Shown here piece after piece: positions 24,489-31,628 of a stretch of 64,000 bases of DNA. Source of the DNA: an uncultured Marvinbryantia sp. (lineage in GTDB: Bacteria; Bacillota; Clostridia; Lachnospirales; Lachnospiraceae); assembly GCF_905201705.1 (NCBI RefSeq), contig NZ_CAJKOX010000018.1:12771-76770 (forward strand), in the 5' to 3' direction. A program made the position numbers and the translations under genes. Position 1 is the stretch's first letter. Each line of letters begins with the position of its first letter. The notes beneath the pieces were generated by a model. That model was not told where the DNA came from. It worked only from the letters and a program-made list of their open reading frames with translations, and ran no database searches.

Positions 24489-24695
24489 CTATTTCTTCCC
24501 GTTCAGCTTTTTCCACTCCGCATCATCTTCCCTGCTTACTTCATTTGCACTTTTAATCCAGCGGAAAAGCCGCACAATCGGCATATCAAGCCAGAACGGT
24601 ATAGGCGTATGTGATGCCCTTGACATTCTGTAAATCTGTTTTCTAAGATAATTTGCCGGGTTGCTGATCTTTAGTAACCCACAGCAAGCAAAAAA
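24489..24695 (-). CDS. Tail chaperone C-terminal extension made by -1 frameshift
   Basis: The T TTT TTG heptamer (24689-24695) lies near the end of the chaperone gene. A -1 slip there would bypass the TAA (24671-24673) and add about 65 residues, including KISNPANYLRKQIYRM, FWLDMPIVRLFRWIKS and a charged end, stopping at TAG (24489-24491). The FWLDMP...RWIK pattern is what P2 E' / lambda GT-type extensions look like. The frame is open across the gap and fills the otherwise empty space before the tape measure. Separate initiation at 24626 is possible but lacks a clear ribosome site. Confidence 0.8.
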   Translation of the reverse strand, partial: FFACCGLLKISNPANYLRKQIYRMSRASHTPIPFWLDMPIVRLFRWIKSANEVSREDDAEWKKLNGKK

Positions 24696-25108
24696 TCCCT
24701 TGCTTTGTTCTTGATCTTCATATATTCCCCAACGGGCAGCCGCTTAATTTCATCCGAACCAACCCCTGCGGCGCGGGCAGCAATCATAGACTGGAATTTT
24801 GAGGACAGTTCCGGGGATAATACATACTGGTTCATTGCCTGCAGTTCATCCTCTACCGCTTCAATGTCCGTACCTGTCAAGCGGTCAAAATAGAACGTCA
24901 GCTTTGTATATTTCTTTCCTTCGATCTCTACCGGATGCTTAAATGTGTGCGTGTAGTTCTGGGAATGTTCTTTTTCCGCTTTCTTATCTTCCAGACTGAC
25001 AATTCCGGTCTGCGTGGCTTCCCGCATCTCTTCCGCAATCACTCCTTTCTGTCCCTGCTCCATATCCTCTTCCATGATTTCAAGTGTTCTGTCCATATCG
25101 TTTGCCAT
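24671..25108 (-). CDS. Tail assembly chaperone (E/gp41-like)
   Basis: 145 aa from MANDMDRTLEIM; GGAGG lies 8 nt upstream, and the ATG two codons earlier is too close to it. The C-terminal half (YTHTFKHPVEIEGKKYTKLT, LPVGEYMKIKNKARDFLLAV) matches the tail assembly chaperone E/41/14 group. With its frameshifted form it would coat the tape measure before tube polymerisation. It lies between tube and tape measure, the standard place. Confidence 0.85.
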   Translation of the reverse strand: MANDMDRTLEIMEEDMEQGQKGVIAEEMREATQTGIVSLEDKKAEKEHSQNYTHTFKHPVEIEGKKYTKLTFYFDRLTGTDIEAVEDELQAMNQYVLSPELSSKFQSMIAARAAGVGSDEIKRLPVGEYMKIKNKARDFLLAVGY

Positions 25109-25179
25109 CTTCATTTCCTCCGTTTTTTCTGTAATAAACGGACCGGCAGAAGCTCCGCCGGTCCGTTCCGATCATTTTA

Positions 25180-25698
25180 TTACTTTCCTAACGCTTTTCT
25201 CACGTCTTTCAGATAATCCACGCCATCCACATAGAAAATAAAGTTCAGCGGGTCAATCTCCACTTTCTTCTTACCCTCTAAGTAAATCGCATAATAGGAA
25301 ACCGCATATTCCCCGTTTGCATCTGCGGCAGAACCTACCGCAAGTTTTCCCGGCGCATATTTTTTCGGCTTCACCTTCATAATGTGTTTTACCGCCTGCG
25401 GCGTTGTCTTTCCGGTTCTCGTGTCCGTCACCTGCTGTGCCGCCCGCAAATCCAGCTTATGAATAATCGGTTTGCAGAGGTTAATTGCTGCCGCCGTTAC
25501 AGTACGGAAATTCAGCGTTGTTGTCATTGCTTCAATGTGTCCAAGAATGACGGCTTCCACATTTCCTGCAATTCCGGCTCCGGTGATCTCTTCCACAAGG
25601 TTTGAAATCTCCGGCAGAGATACTTCCGCCATGCCTACATATTCTGTTGCGTCCTCATAAACGGCAAAATTAATAATTGTTTCATCAATTTTCGGCAT
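25180..25698 (-). CDS. Major tail tube protein
   Basis: 172 aa of the FII/tube family: starts MPKIDETIINFAVYEDATEY, with VSLPEISNLVEEITGAGIAG and an ending VDYLKDVRKALGK. Tube subunits form the inner hexameric cylinder that is driven through the cell envelope. It directly follows the sheath gene. Confidence 0.9.
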   Translation of the reverse strand: MPKIDETIINFAVYEDATEYVGMAEVSLPEISNLVEEITGAGIAGNVEAVILGHIEAMTTTLNFRTVTAAAINLCKPIIHKLDLRAAQQVTDTRTGKTTPQAVKHIMKVKPKKYAPGKLAVGSAADANGEYAVSYYAIYLEGKKKVEIDPLNFIFYVDGVDYLKDVRKALGK

Positions 25699-25719
25699 TG
25701 TTTATTCCTTCCTTTCCTC

Positions 25720-27153
25720 TTATGCTGCCAGCAATGCGGACAGATAAGAAACATCATATTCAAGCACAAATTCCAGCTTCTGCAGAGGGCTTGGCGGTGT
25801 AAGGTAAATATGGAATTTTGCTTTCCCGGCCATCAGCGCTGTAAGGGAATTTTCATGTTCCAGAAATTCCACGCGCCCGCCCAGAATTTTTTCTTCCGCT
25901 GTCAGCGCGTTCAGCCAGTCATTTACCCCCTGCAGGATTGTATCAATCAGACGGCGGGTAAGCTTCCTGTCAATCGTAGCCCAGTAAGACAACGTTACTG
26001 TCTTTGCCACCCATTTAAACATTCTGGAAATACAATAGATATAATCTACCGGGTCCGTACTTGCCGGAAATGCTGCCGTATAATTTCCCCAGCTTACAAA
26101 GCCGTTATAGAAATTCAGTGCCGTAATGATGCCATTATCATTCAGATAATTTGCCGCCTGCAAATCCAGAAGCACTTCCGTTCCATCATCAAGACACATA
26201 CTGTCAGCCTGCAGGCTCTTGTTGGACGCGCTTTCGCAAGGTGTCCCGTCCCCGTAGCTTGTGTTGTTGTCCGTTGCTGCAATGGACCCGGCAAGCTGTG
26301 TGGACAGATTAAACATTTTATCGCCCAGTTTTACTTTCGGAAAGCAGACAAGCTCATTCACTTTCATGAAGTTATGCGCTTTTTTCCACTCCGGGGCCTC
26401 CGTGTAATAAGTAGTCCCGTCTTTCGTAGTGTCAATGTCAAGCACCGCAAACGCTTCAAACAGTGCATTGATATTTTCCGCTTTTGCGGACATTACCGCA
26501 GCAACATTGCTGTTATGTGACCAATTCGGACACAAAATAATGTCCGGGGCTTCCGTATATTTGGGGAAAACACTGTCAATCAGTTCAAGCCCGGTTGTCT
26601 TATGCGTGCTTACATTATAGCCGCCTATAATATCATCTTCTGTCACGGCTTCCGGGTCCACCACATCATACGTCACCGCTGTTTTTTTCGGGGCTTCTGT
26701 CAGAAACTCAATAATGCAGTTCTTATCATCATAGAATACTTCAAAATCAGTTCCTGCAGTTTTCCCAGTAATCGCCACGCTGTCCGCGATTGCTTCCAGC
26801 GGCAGTTTAATCTGTCCGTCAGATACTTCCTTTTCTGTCGTATCTCCTGCAGCTTTCTTGTGCTTTGCCGGGTCCAGAACATTTACCATAAAAACAGGCG
26901 CGATCTTGTACAGTACAAATGCTGTATAGATTTCTTCGCAAAGCCCATATTTTTTCCATTCGTCAGAATACCCCAGCGCCGCCGCAGCTTCCTCATAATT
27001 ATTGAGCATAAGCACTTCATTTGTTTTTCCGCCTACCATCTGTACAGGCGCAGTTCCTACTACAAAATGAATACCGCTTGCCGCCACGTTCGGCGTGGAA
27101 ACGGATGTTTCTTTTTTGCTTGTGCTTACTCCATGTGTGATTGTCGTAGCCAT
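25720..27153 (-). CDS. Contractile tail sheath protein
   Basis: 477 aa of the phage sheath family. The N-terminus (GIHFVVGTAPVQMVGGKTNE) and YTAFVLYKIAPVFMVNVLDP are typical. The C-terminal region (GNYTAAFPASTDPVDYIYCI, SRMFKWVAKTVTLSYWATID, ILGGRVEFLEHENS) carries the strands that weave subunits together. Its presence proves the tail is contractile. Preceded by GGAGGTATAAAAG. Confidence 0.95.
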   Translation of the reverse strand: MATTITHGVSTSKKETSVSTPNVAASGIHFVVGTAPVQMVGGKTNEVLMLNNYEEAAAALGYSDEWKKYGLCEEIYTAFVLYKIAPVFMVNVLDPAKHKKAAGDTTEKEVSDGQIKLPLEAIADSVAITGKTAGTDFEVFYDDKNCIIEFLTEAPKKTAVTYDVVDPEAVTEDDIIGGYNVSTHKTTGLELIDSVFPKYTEAPDIILCPNWSHNSNVAAVMSAKAENINALFEAFAVLDIDTTKDGTTYYTEAPEWKKAHNFMKVNELVCFPKVKLGDKMFNLSTQLAGSIAATDNNTSYGDGTPCESASNKSLQADSMCLDDGTEVLLDLQAANYLNDNGIITALNFYNGFVSWGNYTAAFPASTDPVDYIYCISRMFKWVAKTVTLSYWATIDRKLTRRLIDTILQGVNDWLNALTAEEKILGGRVEFLEHENSLTALMAGKAKFHIYLTPPSPLQKLEFVLEYDVSYLSALLAA

Positions 27154-27156
27154 CTT

Positions 27157-27546
27157 TTATACCTCCTGTTCTTTTGCCGCAATCGCAGAAAGAATGTCAG
27201 AATAATACTTATTCATAATCGTTCCTGTGGTCCGAACCCTTGCTTTCTTTTCTGTCAGCCCTTCCACATTCACCAGCATTCTTTCTACAAGCGGATATTC
27301 TTTAATGACAGCTTCCAGTTCTTTTTTGATTGCTGCTTCCGTACCTTCAAAAATACGGTTGCATTTCAGCTTTCCCGCCGGAAGTGTCGGGCCAATATAA
27401 ACGAGCTTCACAACATCTTCCACAAGCCCGTTATTTGCCGTTTCCTGCCCTTTTCCTGCTTCTGCCGTACTGTTTTCCGCTTCATTGTTTCCCGCTGCCG
27501 TTGTAGCCTTCTCTGCGGCTTCTGCCGCTTTTGTTTTTACTGCCAT
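27157..27546 (-). CDS. Tail-operon protein upstream of the sheath
   Basis: 129 aa. The first 40 residues are Ala/Glu/Thr low complexity; the rest (VKLVYIGPTLPAGKLKCNRI, EYPLVERMLVNVEGLTEKKA) is a compact alpha/beta domain. It overlaps the end of the upstream gene by 10 bp and ends 4 bp before the sheath. This position in Clostridial contractile-tail operons usually holds a small conserved protein of unknown role. Confidence 0.6.
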   Translation of the reverse strand: MAVKTKAAEAAEKATTAAGNNEAENSTAEAGKGQETANNGLVEDVVKLVYIGPTLPAGKLKCNRIFEGTEAAIKKELEAVIKEYPLVERMLVNVEGLTEKKARVRTTGTIMNKYYSDILSAIAAKEQEV

Positions 27547-27989
27547 ATTTCTTCTACCTCCCTTTTTATCGTTGGAATTGAAAAATTCAAAATCATTTCA
27601 CCAAAAAAATACGGTGCTGTATCATCCGGGTAAATCAGATATTCAAGTGGGTGTTGTAAAACAAACCGTTCCCCGATAATCCCCGCTTTCTGAAATTCGC
27701 TCCGTAAACGCAGGATAACGTTCATGACGTCCATTGCTCCGGTGCTTTCATCTTCGGAATAAGTACAGGCAACTACCCGTACCTGTGCCGTGCTTTCCGG
27801 CGGCTGCCGCTCCTGCTGATCGTCTTTCCCGGTCAGAAGCTGTAGCAAAATATATGGAACCCTTGTCTGTTTTGCTTCCCTGTTTGGAAGACGCATCAGA
27901 AAAACCTCCGGACGTTTTTCTTTTTGTTCCTCCGGGTTGTTCCCCCTCACCCGCGCCTGCAGTTTCATGTTCTTTGTGGTATTTTCCAC
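27537..27989 (-). CDS. Tail completion/terminator-like protein, possibly shortened at its start
   Basis: 150 aa from a GTG; an in-frame TGA lies just upstream. The region RPEVFLMRLPNREAKQTRVP through DTAPYFFGEMILNFSIP resembles minor tail/tail-terminator proteins found just before the sheath. The N-terminal 30 residues are charged and not family-like, and a helix-turn-helix reading frame overlaps them, so the original 5' end may have been lost. It is the first tail gene; no head-tail connector precedes it. Confidence 0.6.
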   Translation of the reverse strand: MENTTKNMKLQARVRGNNPEEQKEKRPEVFLMRLPNREAKQTRVPYILLQLLTGKDDQQERQPPESTAQVRVVACTYSEDESTGAMDVMNVILRLRSEFQKAGIIGERFVLQHPLEYLIYPDDTAPYFFGEMILNFSIPTIKREVEEIWQ

Positions 27990-27990
27990 T

Positions 27991-28053
27991 ATTGTTCATC
28001 CATTCGATCTTCTGCCGGTCCTCATAATTTAATCTGCGGTTTCCTTTTCTCAT
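27991..28053 (-). pseudogene. Remnant start of a helix-turn-helix protein
   Basis: An ATG with AAAGGGGG upstream begins MRKGNRRLNYEDRQKIEWMN, which resembles the first helix of DNA-binding proteins at the start of Clostridial prophage modules. Family-like sequence ends after about 24 residues. The frame then continues as compositionally odd sequence overlapping the tail terminator gene. It looks like a 5' fragment joined to tail genes by deletion. The short match keeps confidence low. Confidence 0.4.
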
Positions 28054-28084
28054 GTTTGCATATGCCCCCTTTCGTAAAAATGAA

Positions 28085-28117
28085 AAATGCGCCAAGATTT
28101 CAACTCTTGACGCATTT
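28085..28117 (-). terminator. Terminator-like hairpin before the tail operon
   Basis: AAATGCG and CAAGA arms pair with TCTTG and CGCATTT (one C-A mismatch), and the minus strand continues TTTTTCATTTTT. It lies 30 bp before the first ribosome site of the tail operon, so it would stop readthrough from ddh or act as an attenuator. Confidence 0.65.
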
Positions 28118-28142
28118 CATACATTTTGTTATTATTCACACA

Positions 28143-28190
28143 AAAATAGAACGCGATAGAGTTTTAATAACTCTTGTCGCGTTCTATTTT
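28143..28190. terminator. Strong bidirectional hairpin after ddh
   Basis: A 14-bp perfect outer stem (28143-28156 with 28177-28190) and a 6-bp inner stem flank an A/T loop. T-runs occur on both strands. It probably terminates ddh transcripts. Its inner arm shares CTCTTG-CGC with the hairpin at 28085-28117. Confidence 0.75.
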
Positions 28191-28199
28191 ACAATGAAG

Positions 28200-28216
28200 C
28201 AAAAGATGCGCTCTTA
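28200..28216. repeat. Extra 17-bp copy of the att-type core
   Basis: CAAAAGATGCGCTCTTA here repeats exactly at 28224-28240, 24 bp away, just inside the right end of the element. It may be an accessory recombinase site or the scar of an earlier integration. Confidence 0.7.
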
Positions 28217-28218
28217 TA

Positions 28219-28239
28219 TTTTACAAAAGATGCGCTCTT
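28219..28239. repeat. Right 21-bp direct repeat, candidate attR at the 3' end of ddh
   Basis: Identical over 21 bp to 3363-3383. It contains the last codons and stop of ddh (Arg-Ala-His-Leu-Leu-stop on the minus strand), so the gene end is intact. Integrating elements commonly use gene ends this way. Confidence 0.75.
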
Positions 28240-29207
28240 AATTCCTCGCCGCTCTTCGGGGAGAGATACGCCGGTGCAATGTCGAACACCGTCTTGCATC
28301 CACATGCGCCCTCGTCCGCCAGACGCTTTGCCGCGCGCGCATACGCCACCAGCACGCTGGAGGTAAATTCCGGATTGGAATCCAGCTTCAGACGGTACTC
28401 AATGATATGCTTGTTGGTTCCGTCGCCGGTCGCTCCGCTGCGAATGACAAAACCGCCGTGCGGGATCCCCTTATGATTTTTATCAAGCTCCTCCTGGCTG
28501 ATAAACGTCACCGTTGTATCATAATCTGCAAAATAATTCGGCATATTTTTGATCTCCGACTCGATGCGCGCCAGATCCGCGCCCTCCTCGGCAACTACAA
28601 AGCACTCTCTGGTGTGCTTCTGTCTGGTCGTCAGATCCGGATTTTCTCCGTTTCGCACTGCTTCCACTGCGCTTTCCACCGGAACCGTGTACTGTCTTGC
28701 ATCCAGCACACCCTCCACTCTGCGGATCGCGTCGGAATGCCCCTGACTGACGCCTCTTCCCCAGAAGGTATAATCCTTTCCGTCCGGCAAGATCGCATTG
28801 CCGTACAGACGATTAAGGGAAAACAGTCCCGGATCCCAGCCAACGGAAATAATGCCGACATGACCGCTCTCTTTTGCCGCCGCATCCACATTTGCAAAAT
28901 GCTCCGGGATTCTTGCGTGCGTATCAAAGCTGTCGATGACGTTGAACAGCTTTGCGATCTCCGGCGTCTGCTTCGGAAGATCCGTCGCGCTGCCGCCGCA
29001 GATGATGCAAACATCGATGTCATCCTTCTTCGACGCCAGTTCGTCATAAGCATAGACCTTTGCGCCCTCCGTAGAAATCTTCACCGAAGCCGGGTCACGG
29101 CGTGTGAACACGCCCGCCAGCTCGCAGTCCTCGTTCTGTTTGATAGCGGCTTCCACGCTGCGTCCGATATTGCCGTAGCCTACAATTCCAATTCTGATCT
29201 TGTTCAT
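28221..29207 (-). CDS. ddh: meso-Diaminopimelate dehydrogenase
   Basis: 328 aa from MNKIRIGIVGYGNIGRSVEA, with AAAGGAGATTTAAGG upstream; longer starts lack a ribosome site. The enzyme makes meso-diaminopimelate from tetrahydrodipicolinate by NADPH-dependent reductive amination, for lysine and peptidoglycan. Seen are the Rossmann glycine motif (GIVGYGNIG), CIICGGSATD, SVGWDPGLFSLNRLYG and RGVSQGHSDAIRRVEG, all characteristic. It has its own promoter. Its 3' end serves as the putative attachment site of the tail element but the coding sequence is complete. Confidence 0.95.
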   Translation of the reverse strand: MNKIRIGIVGYGNIGRSVEAAIKQNEDCELAGVFTRRDPASVKISTEGAKVYAYDELASKKDDIDVCIICGGSATDLPKQTPEIAKLFNVIDSFDTHARIPEHFANVDAAAKESGHVGIISVGWDPGLFSLNRLYGNAILPDGKDYTFWGRGVSQGHSDAIRRVEGVLDARQYTVPVESAVEAVRNGENPDLTTRQKHTRECFVVAEEGADLARIESEIKNMPNYFADYDTTVTFISQEELDKNHKGIPHGGFVIRSGATGDGTNKHIIEYRLKLDSNPEFTSSVLVAYARAAKRLADEGACGCKTVFDIAPAYLSPKSGEELRAHLL

Positions 29208-29272
29208 ATCCTTAAATCTCCTTTTTTCCAGCCGGAAACTATGTATCCGGCTTTTCATCCTTATCCCACGAT

Positions 29273-29301
29273 AGTTTAACACGTTCCCGGCGCTGCGTCA
29301 A
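29273..29301 (-). promoter_or_regulatory. Promoter of ddh
   Basis: TTGACG (29296-29301) and TAAACT (29273-29278) are 17 bp apart on the minus strand, about 66 bp upstream of the ddh start. Confidence 0.8.
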
Positions 29302-29343
29302 ATTCATATAACTATATGCTGCAATGCATATTTTGCATATACC

Positions 29344-30357
29344 TTAATATGCCCGCGTCTCCCGGATACTCTCCAGATCCATCGTGGTGTCGAAGTACGC
29401 CTCTTCCATATACTGGATCTTGTCCACATGCTTTCCCGCCGCCAGGGAATTGATGATTTCCTGCAGCTTCGGTCCGTGCAGCGGATTGCACTCAAACACC
29501 GCGTTGATGTCGCCTGCTATCATCGCGTCAAAGGCTGCTTTCACCGCGTCAAAGGAGAGGATGATGATGTCTCCGTCCGGTCCACAGGTTCTGCCTGCCT
29601 CCTTGATCGCGTCGACCGCGCCGAACGCCATGTTGTCGTTTTCACAGACTACCACATCGATATCCGCATATTTTTCGAGCAGCGTCTCCATGACCTCCTG
29701 CCCCTTCGCCTGTGTGAAATCGCCGTCCAGCATCTCCAGCATTTCCCAGTTATCGTGCCGTCTGAGAACCTTGTCAAAGCCATTTGTGCGTCCAATCTGC
29801 GCCGTCGCTCCCGTAGTTCCCTGTATCGTGACAATCCGTATCTTTTCCTCAGCTCTTCCTTCTTTCTCCAGATAAGCCTCCAGCCACAGCCCGGCATCCT
29901 CGCCCTCTTTTTCCGCATTGGTTCCGAGCCAGCAAGTGTAGAGTTCCTCGTCCACATCCGCCATACGGTCATCCATAATCACCGGTATTCCGGCATCCTT
30001 CGCCTCCTGCAGAACCGCTTCCCATCCAGTCTCCACGATCGGTGCAAGTACAATATAATCCACTTCCTGCAGAATAAAGCTGCGCAGCGCCTTAATCTGG
30101 TTTTCCTGCTTTTGCTGCGCATCCTCAAAAATCAGATAAAACCCGTTTTCTTCTGTCAGCGCCTCCTTCACGGACTGCGTATGAGCATTGCGCCAGTCCG
30201 ATTCCGAACCCACCTGTGAAAACCCTACTACAATCAGATTTTCGTCAACCTCCGTAATCTCCTGCATTCCCGTATACTGCTGTTTTTGCTGCATATTCCC
30301 CGCCGCGCATCCTCCGCACAGCAGCAATGCCGCTCCTGCCACGATTCCTCTTTTCAT
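29344..30357 (-). CDS. Sugar-binding lipoprotein, YtfQ-like (second copy)
   Basis: 337 aa; the start MKRGIVAGAALLLCGGC is chosen for AGGAAAAGG upstream. The lipobox LCGGC anchors it. The mature protein is a periplasmic-binding-protein type I fold closely parallel to the YtfQ-like protein at 34313-35299 (VVGFSQVGSESDWRNAHTQS, DYIVLAPIVETGWEAVLQEA, VVVCENDNMAFGAVDAIKEA). It is separated from the transporter operon by a terminator and a repeat element. It may be an alternative binding protein or a ligand-sensing partner of the YesM-like kinase. Confidence 0.85.
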   Translation of the reverse strand: MKRGIVAGAALLLCGGCAAGNMQQKQQYTGMQEITEVDENLIVVGFSQVGSESDWRNAHTQSVKEALTEENGFYLIFEDAQQKQENQIKALRSFILQEVDYIVLAPIVETGWEAVLQEAKDAGIPVIMDDRMADVDEELYTCWLGTNAEKEGEDAGLWLEAYLEKEGRAEEKIRIVTIQGTTGATAQIGRTNGFDKVLRRHDNWEMLEMLDGDFTQAKGQEVMETLLEKYADIDVVVCENDNMAFGAVDAIKEAGRTCGPDGDIIILSFDAVKAAFDAMIAGDINAVFECNPLHGPKLQEIINSLAAGKHVDKIQYMEEAYFDTTMDLESIRETRAY

Positions 30358-30468
30358 CCGCATCCTTTTCCTAAAATCCTTCCTGTTTCGCATTTTCTCC
30401 ATCATAACATATCCCGATAAGGGTGTCAAAAAATCATATTTCCAGACTTACAGGCAGTTTACGAAAAA

Positions 30469-30539
30469 GTTACTGTTCACATCGTTCACAGTAACATTCG
30501 CAAATCCATTTAAAATTCGCTCCGCGAATGGGATTTGCT
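30469..30539. repeat. 71-bp structured dispersed repeat, copy 1
   Basis: It matches 59821-59891 over 71 bp with about 11 differences. It has two inverted repeats: GTTACTGT with ACAGTAAC, and a nested stem GCAAATCC/GGATTTGC enclosing ATTCGC/GCGAAT. It lies between two convergent-free minus-strand genes, in noncoding DNA. Confidence 0.8.
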
Positions 30540-30565
30540 CACACCTGTATCACTTTCTTACCTTC

Positions 30566-30595
30566 AAAAAGAGGAACCGCTAACCGCGGTTCCTC
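30566..30595 (-). terminator. Terminator of the YtfQRT-YjfF-like operon
   Basis: A perfect 10-bp stem (30571-30580 with 30586-30595, 5-nt loop) is followed by five T on the minus strand, 20 bp past the last permease gene. Confidence 0.88.
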
Positions 30596-30614
30596 GCCCA
30601 AAAATTTTCATATG

Positions 30615-31628
30615 TTATTTCTTGCTGTCCTTAATTTTCGCAAAAACACTCTGCAAAATGATAAAGAAGCAAAGCAGGATTGCCGTAATAATATTCGACC
30701 ACGAGCTAATCAGCTTACCGTTCGTCTTAACCAGCGACGAAATGGTACCGTTAATCAGCACACCCACAAGAGAACCGAACACGTTTCCGACACCGCCCGT
30801 CAGCAGCGTACCGCCGATAACCGCCGAGGAAATCGCGCTCATCTCCAGACCCTGCGCCTGCTGCGTAGTACCGGCCATCGTATTCAGACAATAGCAGATT
30901 CCGCCAATCGAAGTGAGGAAGCTGGAAAGAACATATGCCTTCAGCTTTGTTTTCTTTACGTTCAGTCCCATCAGTGTAGCGGACTGCTGGTTGCCGCCGA
31001 TTGCATAGATGCTGCGTCCGAACTTTGTATATTTCAGCATCAGGTAAACAAGTACCACCACAATCAGTGCAACGATAACCGTTACACGCAGATACGGCAT
31101 CTGCATGATACCCTTCTTATTCTCATAGCCGCCAAACGGAAGCTCAATCTTCAGACTTGACAGCGTGGTAAAAATCTTATCCGAAACAATACTTACCTGG
31201 TTTCTGCAGATTACTGCCGTCATACCTCTGGCAAAGAACATACCCGCCATCGTAACGATGAACGGCTGGATATCCAGATAAGCGATACAGAAGCCCTGTA
31301 CCAGACCGAAAACCAGACCGATTGCCAGAACAAGCAGCATCAGCGCCGGGCTGCTCCAGCCCCACTGCTCAATGCCGACCGCCAGAATCATACAGTCCAT
31401 CGCAACCAGAGAACCAACCGAGATATCAATACCTCCCGTCAGCATGACGCAGGTCATACCACTGGCGACGCAGATAAGTCCGGCATTGTTAATCAGAATA
31501 TTGAGGAACGTCTGCAAATGGGTAAATCCCTTGGACGCATAAACGATACAGCCCGCTGCGTACATCACTATAAACAGCACAACGGTAATCAGCAGCAACA
31601 GACTATTGCTGTTTATCTTTTTCTTCAT
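30615..31628 (-). CDS. yjfF: Sugar ABC transporter permease, YjfF-like
   Basis: 337 aa, about nine hydrophobic helices, of the ribose/furanose-type permease family. VMLTGGIDISVGSLVAMDCM and the late GGTLLTGGVGNVFGSLVGVL motif are diagnostic. It pairs with the permease immediately upstream, whose stop overlaps its ATG by 4 bp. With the YtfR-like ATPase and YtfQ-like binding protein it forms a four-gene importer. In E. coli this system takes furanose sugars; arabinofuranose or galactofuranose is a reasonable guess here. Confidence 0.9.
   Translation of the reverse strand: MKKKINSNSLLLLITVVLFIVMYAAGCIVYASKGFTHLQTFLNILINNAGLICVASGMTCVMLTGGIDISVGSLVAMDCMILAVGIEQWGWSSPALMLLVLAIGLVFGLVQGFCIAYLDIQPFIVTMAGMFFARGMTAVICRNQVSIVSDKIFTTLSSLKIELPFGGYENKKGIMQMPYLRVTVIVALIVVVLVYLMLKYTKFGRSIYAIGGNQQSATLMGLNVKKTKLKAYVLSSFLTSIGGICYCLNTMAGTTQQAQGLEMSAISSAVIGGTLLTGGVGNVFGSLVGVLINGTISSLVKTNGKLISSWSNIITAILLCFFIILQSVFAKIKDSKK

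Noticed and set aside
27748..28053. A 100-codon basic gene overlapping the tail terminator gene
   Set aside because: Beyond its first 20-odd residues the sequence has shadow-like composition, and the other frame has family-like sequence.
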